Origin: Roseovarius sp.
Lineage (GTDB): Bacteria; Pseudomonadota; Alphaproteobacteria; Rhodobacterales; Rhodobacteraceae
Reading direction: 5' to 3'
NCBI GenBank assembly: GCA_014359765.1
Contig: JACIYT010000011.1
Location: 31,556 to 95,555, forward strand
Length of the DNA stretch: 64,000 nucleotides
The stretch's first letter is position 1. Each line of letters begins with the position of its first letter. The notes below the pieces were generated by a model. The model was not told the DNA's origin. It ran no database searches and saw only the letters and a list, made by a program, of their open reading frames with translations. The translations under genes and the position numbers were made by a program. Below are positions 46,402 through 55,907 of this stretch, one piece after another.

Positions 46402-47079
46402 TCACCAGGGCAGATGCCGGCCCTGCCAGTCGAGGAACAGGCCCGTCTCGGCGGCGGTCAGCCCGTCGATGACCGACAGCAGGTTCGCCGCTGCCTCTTC
46501 GGGCGCGACCGCCGGGTGACGACCGCGATATTTCGCGGTGAGGGATGTGGCCACCGTGCCGGGATGGAGCGCCACGCAGATTGCGCGGGGATGGGTCCGT
46601 GCCAGCTCGATCGCGCCGGTATGGAGCACCTGGTTGAGCGCCGCCTTGGCCGCGCGATAGCCATACCAGCCACCCAGCCGGTTGTCGCCGATCGAGCCCA
46701 CCCTTGCCGAGAGCGCCGCAAATACCCCGCGCCGGTCACGCGGCAGCAGGCGCGGGGCGTGCCTGAGGATCAGCGCGGGGCCGAGGCAATTGAGCGCGAA
46801 CTGATCGCGCATCGCGCGCGCGGTGATCTGGCGCAGCGCCCTTTCGGGCGCGGCCCCGTTGATCTCGAGCGCGCCGGTGGCCACGAGGATCAGCTCGAAC
46901 GGGCCGGGCAGCGGATCGAGCACGCGCGCGACCGCCCCCTCATCGGTCACGTCGAGCCCGTCCCCGGAGCGCGACAGCCCCGTGACATCGACGCCCTGCG
47001 CGCGCAGCCCGGCCCCGAGCGCCCGCCCGATGCCGCCCGACGCGCCGATGATCAGCGCCCTTTCCACGCGGTTTTTCAT
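46402..47079 (-). CDS. SDR family NAD(P)-dependent oxidoreductase
   Basis: A 225-residue short-chain dehydrogenase. The nucleotide motif is GASGGIGRALG and the active site is S (LSARVGS) with YGYRAAK. The layout is close to C-factor-type and YciK-like SDRs, with the final strand giving LDWQGRHLPW. NADP or NAD choice is not clear; the acidic-to-basic switch after the Gly motif reads LSRSGDGLDV. Substrate unknown. Divergent from leuA across about 100 bp. Confidence 0.85.
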   Translation of the reverse strand: MKNRVERALIIGASGGIGRALGAGLRAQGVDVTGLSRSGDGLDVTDEGAVARVLDPLPGPFELILVATGALEINGAAPERALRQITARAMRDQFALNCLGPALILRHAPRLLPRDRRGVFAALSARVGSIGDNRLGGWYGYRAAKAALNQVLHTGAIELARTHPRAICVALHPGTVATSLTAKYRGRHPAVAPEEAAANLLSVIDGLTAAETGLFLDWQGRHLPW

Positions 47080-47181
47080 GCCGGCGATGATAGGGCAGAT
47101 CGCGCCAGAGGGAAGCCGCGGGCACGCGAGGCGGAAAATTGGCGCTTTTCAACGCCGCATCCCGCACCTATAGTGCGGCCC

Positions 47182-47292
47182 ATGTTGACGCAGCACCACA
47201 GCCTGCACCACGGCTTTTCGCCCTGCCGCGCGCCTTCTGCGCCGGGGCCGCGCGCGCGTCCTGGCCTTCTTCTTCTGCTTAGCCGCCTCTGA
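47182..47292 (+). CDS. leuL: leuA leader peptide
   Basis: A 36-residue open frame, too short for usual annotation, ending GLLLLLSRL before the stop. Five consecutive leucine codons and one more near the end make it a leucine sensor. It lies 79 bp before leuA and its stop region overlaps a hairpin arm. Leader peptides in front of leuA are known in alphaproteobacteria. The symbol reflects role only. Confidence 0.75.
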   Translation: MLTQHHSLHHGFSPCRAPSAPGPRARPGLLLLLSRL

Positions 47293-47321
47293 GCGTGCCC
47301 CGCGGCGCGAGCGCTCAGAGG
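47286..47321 (+). promoter_or_regulatory. Attenuator hairpin upstream of leuA
   Basis: CCTCTGAGCG (47286-47295) and CGCTCAGAGG (47312-47321) form a perfect 10-bp stem. The left arm includes the last codons and stop of the leucine leader peptide, so ribosome stalling would change its folding. The expected terminator U-run is not seen, so termination may be Rho-dependent or act on translation. Confidence 0.7.
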
Positions 47322-47371
47322 ATGTGCCCCCGCGCCGAGGCCAACGGACAAACCAGCAAAAGAGACCCGAC

Positions 47372-48937
47372 ATGACCAATCCGACCAAGGACCGCGTGCT
47401 GATCTTCGATACCACGCTGCGCGACGGCGAGCAGAGCCCCGGCGCCACGATGAGCCACGACGAAAAGCTCGAGATCGCGCATCTGCTCGACGACATGGGC
47501 GTCGATATCATCGAGGCGGGCTTTCCCATCGCTTCGGAGGGGGATTTTCAGGCGGTGAGCGAGATAGCAAGGCAGGCGCAGAATGCCACGATCTGCGGCC
47601 TCGCGCGCGCCAATTTCGGCGATATCGACCGCTGCTGGGAGGCGGTGAAGCACGCGAAAAGCCCGCGCATCCACACCTTCATCGGCACCTCGCCGCTGCA
47701 CCGGGCAATCCCGAACCTGACCCCCGACGCGATGGCCGATCTCATCCATGAGACGGTGAGCCATGCGCGCAACCTCTGCGACAATGTGCAATGGTCGCCG
47801 ATGGATGCCACGCGCACCGAATGGGATTACCTGTGCCGGGTCGTGGAAATCGCGATCAAGGCGGGGGCCACCACGATCAACATTCCCGACACGGTGGGCT
47901 ATACCGCGCCCGTCGAAAGCGCCGATCTGATCCGCCGCCTGATCGCGACGGTGCCGGGCGCCGATGAGGTGGTATTCGCCACCCATTGCCACAACGATCT
48001 GGGCATGGCGACGGCCAATTCGCTCGCGGCGGTGGCCGGGGGCGCGCGCCAGATCGAATGCACGATCAACGGGCTTGGCGAGCGCGCGGGCAATACCGCG
48101 CTGGAAGAGGTGGTGATGGCGCTCAAGGTGCGCGGCGACATCATGCCCTATGAGACCGGGATCGACACGCGCAAGATCATGCATATCTCGCGTCGGGTCG
48201 CCGCCGTTTCGGGCTTTCCGGTGCAGTTCAACAAGGCGGTCGTGGGCAAGAACGCGTTCGCGCATGAATCGGGCATCCATCAGGACGGGATGCTCAAGAA
48301 TGCCGAGACCTTCGAGATCATGCGCCCCGAGGATGTGGGCCTGAGCGCGACCAACCTGGTGATGGGCAAGCATTCGGGGCGGGCGGCGCTGCGCGCCAAG
48401 CTGCGCGATCTCGGCTACGAGCTGGCCGACAACCAGCTGCGCGACCTCTTCGTGCGCTTCAAGGATCTCGCCGACCGCAAGAAGGAGGTCTATGACGAGG
48501 ACCTGATCGCGCTGGCCAATGCCGGGCTCGACAGCGAGAGCGACCGGTTGCAGATCAGGCACCTGCGCGTGGTCTGCGGCACCGAAGGCCCGCAGACGGC
48601 GGCCCTGACCATGACGATCGACGGGCGCGAGGTCTCCACCGAGGCCACCGGCGACGGGCCGGTGGACGCCACCTTCAACGCGGTCAAGGCGCTTTTCCCG
48701 CACGAGGCGCGGCTGCAACTCTACCAGGTGGCCGCCGTGACCGAGGGCACCGACGCGCAGGCCACCGTCACCGTCCGGATGGAGGAAAAGGGCCGTATCG
48801 TCACCGGGCAATCGGCCGATACCGACACGGTGGTGGCCTCGGCCAAGGCCTATGTCCACGCCCTCAATCGCCTGCTGGTGCGGCGCGAAAGGTCGGGGAC
48901 AGACCTCCGCGAGGTCAGCTACAAGGACGTGTCCTGA
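47372..48937 (+). CDS. leuA: 2-isopropylmalate synthase
   Basis: Condenses acetyl-CoA with 2-oxoisovalerate, the first leucine step. The 521-residue protein has a TIM-barrel HMGL-like domain ([46 protein letters not shown] metal region) and the C-terminal LeuA dimer and leucine-binding domain (about 370-515). The length fits long-type, leucine-inhibited LeuA. The gene follows the leucine leader peptide. Confidence 0.97.
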   Translation: MTNPTKDRVLIFDTTLRDGEQSPGATMSHDEKLEIAHLLDDMGVDIIEAGFPIASEGDFQAVSEIARQAQNATICGLARANFGDIDRCWEAVKHAKSPRIHTFIGTSPLHRAIPNLTPDAMADLIHETVSHARNLCDNVQWSPMDATRTEWDYLCRVVEIAIKAGATTINIPDTVGYTAPVESADLIRRLIATVPGADEVVFATHCHNDLGMATANSLAAVAGGARQIECTINGLGERAGNTALEEVVMALKVRGDIMPYETGIDTRKIMHISRRVAAVSGFPVQFNKAVVGKNAFAHESGIHQDGMLKNAETFEIMRPEDVGLSATNLVMGKHSGRAALRAKLRDLGYELADNQLRDLFVRFKDLADRKKEVYDEDLIALANAGLDSESDRLQIRHLRVVCGTEGPQTAALTMTIDGREVSTEATGDGPVDATFNAVKALFPHEARLQLYQVAAVTEGTDAQATVTVRMEEKGRIVTGQSADTDTVVASAKAYVHALNRLLVRRERSGTDLREVSYKDVS

Positions 48938-49073
48938 GCCGGGAGGCGGCGCGCGGTGCGTGGCGCGCGCCGCCGCGGCGTGTCGGAGCGGTTTTCCGGA
49001 GATCGCCCCGCCCGTGCCGGATGGCCGGGCCGGGCCTTCGGGTGACGGTGACGGGGCAAGGACGCGAGGGGAT

Positions 49074-49823
49074 GTGACCGGCAGCGGCGCTCATGGCGAT
49101 TTTCCCCGCATCGGGCGGGTGGGGCTCGATGGGCTGCTCGTCTCCTTCGGCGACCGGCTGAGCGAGGCGGGCAACCGCGCCGCGCTCGCCTTTCGCGCGG
49201 CGGTGGAGCGCGAGACGCCCGCGGGGGTGGAGGAAAGTTCGACCTCGCTCGTCTCGGTCTTTCTGCGAATCGACGCGCTCTGCACCGATCCGGGCGCGGT
49301 GGCGCGCGCGATGCAGGTGCTGCTCGACAGCCGCGACTGGTATGCCGAGCCCCTGCCCGAGGGGCGGCGGCTCTGGCGCATCCCCACCGTCTATGGCAGC
49401 GATCTCGCCCCGCAGCTTGGCGAGGCGGCGGCCGAGGCGGGGCTCACGCCCGAGGCCGCGATGGCCGAATTGTCGCGCGCGCGAATGCGCGTGCAGACCA
49501 TCGGTTTCGCCCCCGGCCAGCCCTATCTGGGCGAATTGCCCGCGCATTGGGACATCCCCCGCCAGCAGGCGCTGACCGATCGCGTGCCTGTCGGCGCGCT
49601 GGTGGTGGCGATCCGGCAGCTGGTGCTTTTCTCGGTCTCGACGCCGACCGGCTGGCGCCATGTCGGACAGACCGCCATGCGCCTCTTTCGCCCCGAGGCG
49701 GAGGTGCCCTTCGTGCTGCGCCCCGGCGACGAGGTGATCTTCGAGGCGGTCGGGCGCGAGGCCTGGGAGCGGCTGCGCGCCGAAGCGTCCGATGGCGGCG
49801 CGACATCCGAGGCGATCCGATGA
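49074..49823 (+). CDS. pxpB: 5-oxoprolinase subunit B (PxpB/KipI-like)
   Basis: One part of the ATP-dependent 5-oxoprolinase that recycles pyroglutamate to glutamate. The 249-residue protein has a family core (VGLDGLLVSFGDRLSEAGNRAALAFRAAV, then FAPGQPYLGELP). The conserved start region is reached from GTG 49074, with GAGGGGAT close upstream; the nearest ATG (49093) is out of frame. Its stop overlaps the next gene by 4 bp (ATGA). Confidence 0.85.
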   Translation: MTGSGAHGDFPRIGRVGLDGLLVSFGDRLSEAGNRAALAFRAAVERETPAGVEESSTSLVSVFLRIDALCTDPGAVARAMQVLLDSRDWYAEPLPEGRRLWRIPTVYGSDLAPQLGEAAAEAGLTPEAAMAELSRARMRVQTIGFAPGQPYLGELPAHWDIPRQQALTDRVPVGALVVAIRQLVLFSVSTPTGWRHVGQTAMRLFRPEAEVPFVLRPGDEVIFEAVGREAWERLRAEASDGGATSEAIR

Positions 49824-50833
49824 GCCGGGCGCTGATCGTGCATCAGGCCGGGCCCGGCGTTACGGTGCAGGATCTCGGGCGCGAGGGCTACCTTGCCTTC
49901 GGCCTGTCGCGCGGCGGGGCTGCGGACCGGCTCGCGCTCCATGAGGGCGCGGCGCTTCTGGGGCAGTCGCCAACGCTGGCCGCGCTGGAAATGGCCGGGA
50001 CAGGCGGCACCTTCGAGGCGACCGAAGCGATGCGCATCGCACTCACCGGCGCGCCGATGCGCGCCAGCATCGACGGCGCGGCGCTGGTGTGGAACGCCGC
50101 GCACCTTCTGCCCGCGGGCGCGCGGCTCATCATCGGGCCGGCGACGGCGGGGGTCTATGGCTATCTGCATCTGGGCGGTGGCCTCGCCACGCCCGAGGTG
50201 CTGGGCGCGCGCTCGGCGCATCTTGCCGCCGGGATCGGCGCGCCGCTCACGGCGGGCGACCGGCTGCCGGTGGGGCCGGACCGGGGCGGCGAGACGGGGC
50301 TGATGCTTGTCCCGGAGGAGCGGGTCTCGGGCGGGATGGTGCGGATCGTGGCGGGCTGTCAGACCGGGCTCTTCGATCCTGCCGAGGTCGCGCGGCTCGA
50401 GCAAACGGAGTTCACCCGCGACGCGCGCGGCAATCGCATGGGCGTGCGGCTCAACCCCGAGGGCGCGGGATTCGCGGCGCGCGGCGGGCTCACGGTCCTG
50501 TCGGAGGCGATCGTGCCCGGCGACATCCAGATCACCGGCGATGGCGCGCCCTTCGTGCTCATGGCCGAGAGCCAGACCACCGGCGGCTATCCGCGCATCG
50601 GCGCGGTGCTGCCCTGCGATCTGGCGCGCGTGGCGCAGGCGGCACCGGGCACAAGACTGCGCCTGCGCTTCGTGCCGATGGACGAGGCGCTGGCCGCCGA
50701 ACGCCGCGCCGCCGAGGCGCGCAAGACCCTGCGCCGCCGCGTGGCGCGGCTCACCCGCGATCCCCACGACATCCGCGATCTTCTGTCCTATCAACTCATC
50801 AGCGGCGTTGTCGCCGGCAACGAGGAGGAATGA
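49820..50833 (+). CDS. pxpC: 5-oxoprolinase subunit C (biotin-dependent carboxyltransferase-like)
   Basis: A 337-residue partner of PxpB. VHQAGPGVTVQDLGREGYLAFGLSRGGAADRLAL is the family opening, and TQTEFTRDARGNRMGVRL-type and MAESQTTGGYPRIGAVL sequences follow. The fold resembles carboxyltransferase domains but acts in 5-oxoproline hydrolysis in PxpABC systems. It overlaps pxpB by 4 bp and ends 3 bp before pxpA. Confidence 0.9.
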   Translation: MSRALIVHQAGPGVTVQDLGREGYLAFGLSRGGAADRLALHEGAALLGQSPTLAALEMAGTGGTFEATEAMRIALTGAPMRASIDGAALVWNAAHLLPAGARLIIGPATAGVYGYLHLGGGLATPEVLGARSAHLAAGIGAPLTAGDRLPVGPDRGGETGLMLVPEERVSGGMVRIVAGCQTGLFDPAEVARLEQTEFTRDARGNRMGVRLNPEGAGFAARGGLTVLSEAIVPGDIQITGDGAPFVLMAESQTTGGYPRIGAVLPCDLARVAQAAPGTRLRLRFVPMDEALAAERRAAEARKTLRRRVARLTRDPHDIRDLLSYQLISGVVAGNEEE

Positions 50834-50836
50834 GCC

Positions 50837-51610
50837 ATGCAAGCCACCGTCGATCTCAACGCCGATATGGGCGAGAGCTATGGCCCCTGGAAGATGGGCG
50901 ATGATGCCGCCCTGCTCGATGTGGTGAGTTCGGCCAATATCGCCTGCGGCTTTCATGGGGGCGATGCCGATGTGATGGCAGCCACGATGGCGCGCGCGGT
51001 GGCGCGCGGCGTGGGGCTGGGCGCGCATCCGGGATTCGCGGATCTTCAGGGCTTTGGCCGCAACCGCATGGACGTGCCCCATGCCACGCTGGCCAATCAG
51101 GTCCGCTATCAGCTTGGCGCGGCGCAGGGCATGGCGCGGGCGGCGGGCGGCGCGGTGCGGCACCTGAAGCTGCACGGCGCGCTGGCCAACATGGCCGCCG
51201 AGGATGAGGCGCTCGCGCGCGTCTGCTACGAGGCCGCCCTTTCGGTCGCGCCTGAGATCATCGTCATGGTGCTGGCAGGCACGGCGCAGGAACGCGCCGC
51301 GCGCGGCCTTGGCGCGCGCATGGCCTGCGAGATCTTTGCCGACCGGGCCTATAATGCCGATGGCACTCTGGTGGACCGGCGACAGCCCGGCGCCGTGATC
51401 CACGACGCGGATCTCGCCGCCCGGCGGATCGTCGAAATGCTGCGCGCGGGCGCGATCATCGCCGAGGACGGCACCCACATTCCCACGCGGATCGACACGA
51501 TCTGCCTGCATGGCGACACGCCCGAGGCGGTGGAGATCGCGCGCAGCCTGCGCGCGGGGCTTGAGGCGGCGGGCGTGCGCGTGGCCCGGTTCGAGGGTGC
51601 GCGGGGGTAG
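50837..51610 (+). CDS. pxpA: 5-oxoprolinase subunit A (LamB/YcsF family)
   Basis: A 257-residue protein starting VDLNADMGESYGPWKMGDDAALLDVVSSANIACGFHGGDADVM, the LamB/YcsF signature with likely acid and metal-side residues. It completes pxpBCA, whose products hydrolyse 5-oxoproline. The gene lies directly downstream of pxpC and is convergent with the MFS gene. Confidence 0.95.
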   Translation: MQATVDLNADMGESYGPWKMGDDAALLDVVSSANIACGFHGGDADVMAATMARAVARGVGLGAHPGFADLQGFGRNRMDVPHATLANQVRYQLGAAQGMARAAGGAVRHLKLHGALANMAAEDEALARVCYEAALSVAPEIIVMVLAGTAQERAARGLGARMACEIFADRAYNADGTLVDRRQPGAVIHDADLAARRIVEMLRAGAIIAEDGTHIPTRIDTICLHGDTPEAVEIARSLRAGLEAAGVRVARFEGARG

Positions 51611-51615
51611 CGTGC

Positions 51616-52848
51616 TCAGGCGGCGAGCGCGCGCCGCTCGCGGATCGGCAGGTGCACGATGGCCGAGAAGGCGCCGACACCGACACCGACCCACCACACC
51701 AGCGTGTAATCCCCGGTCACGTCATAGAGCCGCCCGCCGAGCCACACGCCCAGAAAACTGCCAAGCTGGTGCGAGAAGAACACGATCCCGTAGAGCGTGC
51801 CCATGTAGCGCAGCCCGTAGAGATGCGCGACCAGCCCCGAAGTGAGCGGCACCGTGGCCAGCCAGAGCGACCCCATCGCCACCGAGAACAGGAGCACCGT
51901 GCCCGGCGTGATCGGGGTCAGGATGAAGGCCGCGGCAATGAACGTGCGCGCGGTATAGATCCCCGCCAGCAGGTATTTCCTCGAATAGCGATTGCCGAGC
52001 CAGCCGGCTATCAGCGTGCCGCCGATATTGGCCAGTCCAATGACCGAGATCGCCATCGCGCCAAGCGCCGAGGTGGTGGTGATGCCCATGCCATGCAGCA
52101 GCCCGCCGGGCTGGATCGGGCCGCACATCTCGGTCACGAGGGCCGGGAAATGCGCGGTGACAAAGGCCAGTTGATAGCCGCAGCTGAAGAACCCGAGAAA
52201 GATCAGCGTATAGGACGGGTCGCGGAACGCGCGGCCGAGGATCGCGCCCATCGAGTCCTCAAGCTCCGCACGCCCCGCCGGTTCGGGCGAACGCATGAGC
52301 GGCAGCATCACCAGCACCGCGAGGATGGTGGCCGCGAACACCAGGAACACCGATTGCCAGCTCAGGAACCCCAGCAGCCATTCCGCCACCGGCGCGCCGA
52401 ATACCTGCCCCGCCGATCCGGCGGCGGTGGCAATGGCCAGGCTCATCGAGCGGTTCGCGTCCGTGCTTGCGCGGCCCACCACGGCAAGGATCACGCCAAA
52501 GCCGGTGCCCGCGATGCCAAAGCCCACCAGCACCTCGTAGAGCTGATGCGCCGCGGGCGAGACGGCAAAGGATGACAGCACCAGCCCCGCGGCATAGAAG
52601 AGCGCCCCGAGGACGATGGCCCGCCGGTCGCCCAGCTTTTCCGCCAGCGCGCCAAAGATCGGCTGGCCGATGCCCCAGGCGAGGTTCTGGATGGCGATGG
52701 CGAGCGAGAACTCGGCGCGCGGCCAGTTGAACTCCTCGGCAATCGGGATCTGGAACACCCCAAAGGACGCGCGGATCGCGAAGGACACCATCACGATGGT
52801 GCAGCCTGCGATGAGCACAGGCGTGATCAGGGGGGCGGATTTCTGCAT
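51616..52848 (-). CDS. MFS transporter
   Basis: A 410-residue permease with about 12 helices. The N-terminal half reads RASFGVFQIPIAEEFNWPRAEFSLAIAIQNLAWGIGQPIFGALAEKLGDRRAIVLG, with an MFS motif A-like loop (GALAEKLGDRR). It resembles oxalate/formate or monocarboxylate porters (OFA-like) by the W-P and Q-N motifs, but the substrate is uncertain. The gene converges on pxpA with 5 bp between stops. Confidence 0.88.
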   Translation of the reverse strand: MQKSAPLITPVLIAGCTIVMVSFAIRASFGVFQIPIAEEFNWPRAEFSLAIAIQNLAWGIGQPIFGALAEKLGDRRAIVLGALFYAAGLVLSSFAVSPAAHQLYEVLVGFGIAGTGFGVILAVVGRASTDANRSMSLAIATAAGSAGQVFGAPVAEWLLGFLSWQSVFLVFAATILAVLVMLPLMRSPEPAGRAELEDSMGAILGRAFRDPSYTLIFLGFFSCGYQLAFVTAHFPALVTEMCGPIQPGGLLHGMGITTTSALGAMAISVIGLANIGGTLIAGWLGNRYSRKYLLAGIYTARTFIAAAFILTPITPGTVLLFSVAMGSLWLATVPLTSGLVAHLYGLRYMGTLYGIVFFSHQLGSFLGVWLGGRLYDVTGDYTLVWWVGVGVGAFSAIVHLPIRERRALAA

Positions 52849-52917
52849 GGGGCCTCGCGCGTCAGGAGGCGGACCCTACGCCATTGCGCGGCGGCGTCAA
52901 TCCGCATCCGATAGGCC

Positions 52918-54222
52918 CTACCGCGCGAGCACCGCCTGCGGGATCCAGAGCGCGATTTCGGGAAAGAGGGTGAGAATGGCGGTCGCAAGAACCAGCAGCA
53001 CGAAGAACGGAAAGGCATAGCGCGCGATCTCGAATATCCCGCGCCCGGTGATGGATTGCAGCACGAAGAGGTTGAATCCCACGGGCGGGGTGATCTGGCT
53101 CATCTCCACCACGAGGACCAGGAAAATGCCGAACCAGATCGGGTCGATCCCGGCGGCCAGCACCATCGGCAGGATCACCGAGGTGGTCAGCACCACGATG
53201 GAGATGCCGTCAAGGAACATGCCCAGCACGATGAAGAACACCACCAATGCGGCCAGAAGCGCGTGGGCCGAATAGCCCTGCTGCCCGATCCAGGCCGCCA
53301 GCGCGCGCGGAATGCCGGTATAGCCCATGGCGACGGTCAGGAACGCCGCGCCCGCGAGGATGAAGGCGATCATGCAGGTGGTGATCGTGGCCCCGCGCAG
53401 CGCGCCCCATGTGCTCTGCCAGTTGAGCGAGCCGCCAATCCCTGACAGCACCAGCGCGCCCAGCACCCCTACCACCGCCGCCTCCGTGGGCGAGGCGAGG
53501 CCCGCATAGATCGAGCCGATCACCGCGACGATGAGCAGGATCGTCGGCCCCAGCAGCATCAGCGCGCGCAGCTTGTCGCCAAGCGAGGTGGCGGGCTCTG
53601 CCGCGGGCATCCTGTCACGGTTCATCATCGCCCAGAGCATCGTGTAGCCCGAAAAAAGCGCCGCCAGCAAAAGCCCCGGCCCGATCCCCGCCAGGAAAAG
53701 CCGCGCGATGCTCTGTTCCGTGGCCGCGCCATAGACGATGAGGATGATCGAGGGCGGAATGAGAAAGCCGAACGTGCCCGAGCCTGCCAGCGTGCCGATG
53801 ATCATGCGCGCGTCGTAGCCGCGCCGCGTCAGTTCCGGCACCGACATGCGCCCCACCGTGGCCGTCGTCGCCGCCGAAGAGCCCGAGACAGCGGCAAAGA
53901 GCGCGCAGCCGAAGATATTGGCATGCAGGAGCCGCCCCGGCAGCCGCGTCGTCAGCGGCGCGAGGCCGGAGAACATGTCCGACGACAGCCGCGAGCGAAA
54001 CAGGATCTCGCCCATCCAGATGAACATCGGCAGCGCCGTCAGATCCCAGACGTTCAGCGCGCCCCAGACCTTGGTGGCAAAGACCAGCTCGACCGGGGCC
54101 GAGGACGCCATCAGCATCGCCACCAGCCCCACCGCGATCAGCGCGAACCCCACCCAGAGCCCGAGCGCGAGGCACCCGAAAAGCACGCCTACCAGCAGGA
54201 GCGACAGCGTCTCAATGCCCAT
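52918..54222 (-). CDS. dctM: TRAP transporter large permease (DctM)
   Basis: A 434-residue membrane protein with about 12 helices, the cation-coupled transport subunit of a TRAP-type system. VSGSSAATTATVGRMSVPELTRRGYDARMIIGTLAGSGTFGFLIPPSIILIVYG is the DctM signature and VVEMSQITPPVGFNLFVLQSITG the C-terminal one. It overlaps dctQ by 11 bp. The symbol is generic; the substrate is unknown. Confidence 0.93.
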   Translation of the reverse strand: MGIETLSLLLVGVLFGCLALGLWVGFALIAVGLVAMLMASSAPVELVFATKVWGALNVWDLTALPMFIWMGEILFRSRLSSDMFSGLAPLTTRLPGRLLHANIFGCALFAAVSGSSAATTATVGRMSVPELTRRGYDARMIIGTLAGSGTFGFLIPPSIILIVYGAATEQSIARLFLAGIGPGLLLAALFSGYTMLWAMMNRDRMPAAEPATSLGDKLRALMLLGPTILLIVAVIGSIYAGLASPTEAAVVGVLGALVLSGIGGSLNWQSTWGALRGATITTCMIAFILAGAAFLTVAMGYTGIPRALAAWIGQQGYSAHALLAALVVFFIVLGMFLDGISIVVLTTSVILPMVLAAGIDPIWFGIFLVLVVEMSQITPPVGFNLFVLQSITGRGIFEIARYAFPFFVLLVLATAILTLFPEIALWIPQAVLAR

Positions 54223-54772
54223 CGCTCGCCCCTTTCGCATCCTCGGCGCGCTGATAGGCGGGCGCGCCTCCGCGCAACAGCGTCAGCAATTCGTCCGCAA
54301 GCGCCAGCACCATGAGCGCCAGCCCCGCCACCATCACCGCCTGCGGCACCCAGAGGGGGAATTTGCCCATGCCGAAGGAGACCGCGTTGAAGCTCCAGGA
54401 ATCCCACGCCATGAGCGCCGCACTCCAGAGCGCAAAGCCGCACAGGCCGAGCGCCCCCAGCAATGCCAGCACCGCCACGCCCCGCGCCAGCGGCGCGGGC
54501 AGCGCGCCCACCAGCATTCTCACCCGGACATGCCCGCCCGCCCGCAGGCTCCCCGCCAGCGCCAGAAAGGCCGCGCCGACGAACAGGAACCCGCCCAGCT
54601 CCGACAGCGAGGTGATGGCGATGCCGACAGGATCATGCCCGAGCGCGATCAGGCCACGGTCGATCACCCGGCCAGCGACCTGCACCAGCACCAGCGCGGC
54701 AATCGCCACCAGCGCCAGCGCCGCCAGCACCAGCCCCGCGCCATAAAGCGCGTCGCGCGTCCTGCGCAGCAT
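54212..54772 (-). CDS. dctQ: TRAP transporter small permease (DctQ)
   Basis: A 186-residue protein with four hydrophobic helices, the small membrane subunit of the TRAP system. DSWSFNAVSFGMGKFPLWVPQAVMVAGLALM is the conserved DctQ end. It overlaps the large permease start and lies 65 bp after the solute-binding protein. Confidence 0.9.
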   Translation of the reverse strand: MLRRTRDALYGAGLVLAALALVAIAALVLVQVAGRVIDRGLIALGHDPVGIAITSLSELGGFLFVGAAFLALAGSLRAGGHVRVRMLVGALPAPLARGVAVLALLGALGLCGFALWSAALMAWDSWSFNAVSFGMGKFPLWVPQAVMVAGLALMVLALADELLTLLRGGAPAYQRAEDAKGASDGH

Positions 54773-54837
54773 GGCAGACCTCCGTCATTCAGGAAAACGA
54801 GAGCGGGCGGGATACCCCCGCCCGCGACACGCGCGCG

Positions 54838-55812
54838 TCAGTTGCGCCCGTAGGCCTCGAGGATCCGCGCGCCCTCGGGCCCGGCCTGCTGCTTCCATTC
54901 ATTGGCCATGGTCGCGCCGATCTCGCGCAGCTCTGCGGCAAGCGCTGCGGAGGGCTCGTGCACCTGCATCCCGTTTTTCGCGAGGGTGGCGATCTTGTCC
55001 GCGGTCTCGGCGCGGGACATCTCCCAGCCGCGCAGTTCCGCCGCCGCCGCCGCCTCGAAAATCGCCTCCCGCTGATCCTCGGGCAGCGCCTCGAAGGCGC
55101 GGGTGTTGACGAAGACCATGTTCTTGGGCAGCCAGGCCTGCGTGTCGATGTAATGGCCGACGAAATCCCAGGCCTGCGAGGAAACCCCGGTCGAGGGCGA
55201 GGTGATCATCGCGGCTATGCGCGACGTGGAAAAGGCGGTCGGGATATCGCCCGCCTCGACGGTGGTGGGCACCGCGCCCATGAGCTGTGCCAGCCGCTCG
55301 GTGGCGGTGTTGTAGGCGCGGAAATTGACGCCCTTCATCTGGTCGATCGAGGTCACCTCCTCGGTGACATAGAGGCTCTGGCCCGGCCACGGCACGGCAA
55401 AGAGCAGCGTCAGCCCCTGATCGGCCAGCCGCGCCGTGATGGCCGCGCGCGAGACCTCCCACAGGCGTGCGGCGTCCTCGTAGCTGGCGGCGAGGAAGGG
55501 CACCGAATCGACGCCGAAGATCGCGTCCTCATTGGCCAGCTGCGACATCAGGATCTCGCCGATGGGGGCCAGACCGCGCCGCACCGAATCGCGGATCTCG
55601 GGATGGGCATAGAGCGAGCCTGCCGAATGCACGGTGATCGTCAGCGCGCCTTCGGTCGCGCTGGCCACATCCTCGGCGAACTGCATGATGTTCTGCGTGT
55701 GAAAGACCGAATCGCCATAGGGCGTGGGCATGTCCCAGGCGGTCTGGGCGCGGGCCGCGCCCGCGCCGAACGCGAGGACACCGCAAAGGGCGGCGGTGGC
55801 GAGATGTTTCAT
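54838..55812 (-). CDS. dctP: TRAP transporter substrate-binding protein (DctP)
   Basis: A 324-residue periplasmic binding protein with a signal peptide (MKHLATAALCGVLAFGAGAARA). FRAYNTATERLAQLMGAVPTTVEAGDIPTAFSTSRIAAMITSP corresponds to the ligand region of DctP proteins, where an Arg normally binds a carboxylate. The ligand is therefore probably an organic acid. It is the first TRAP gene in the leftward direction and follows the MaoC-type dehydratase. Confidence 0.92.
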   Translation of the reverse strand: MKHLATAALCGVLAFGAGAARAQTAWDMPTPYGDSVFHTQNIMQFAEDVASATEGALTITVHSAGSLYAHPEIRDSVRRGLAPIGEILMSQLANEDAIFGVDSVPFLAASYEDAARLWEVSRAAITARLADQGLTLLFAVPWPGQSLYVTEEVTSIDQMKGVNFRAYNTATERLAQLMGAVPTTVEAGDIPTAFSTSRIAAMITSPSTGVSSQAWDFVGHYIDTQAWLPKNMVFVNTRAFEALPEDQREAIFEAAAAAELRGWEMSRAETADKIATLAKNGMQVHEPSAALAAELREIGATMANEWKQQAGPEGARILEAYGRN

Positions 55813-55907
55813 TCCGTCAACTCCCGATTGGATGAACTGGCCGGTTGTTTCCCCGGATCACGAGACCGTGACGCCATGGCGCGCAGCTGTCAATGCGCCG
55901 GCACGTG

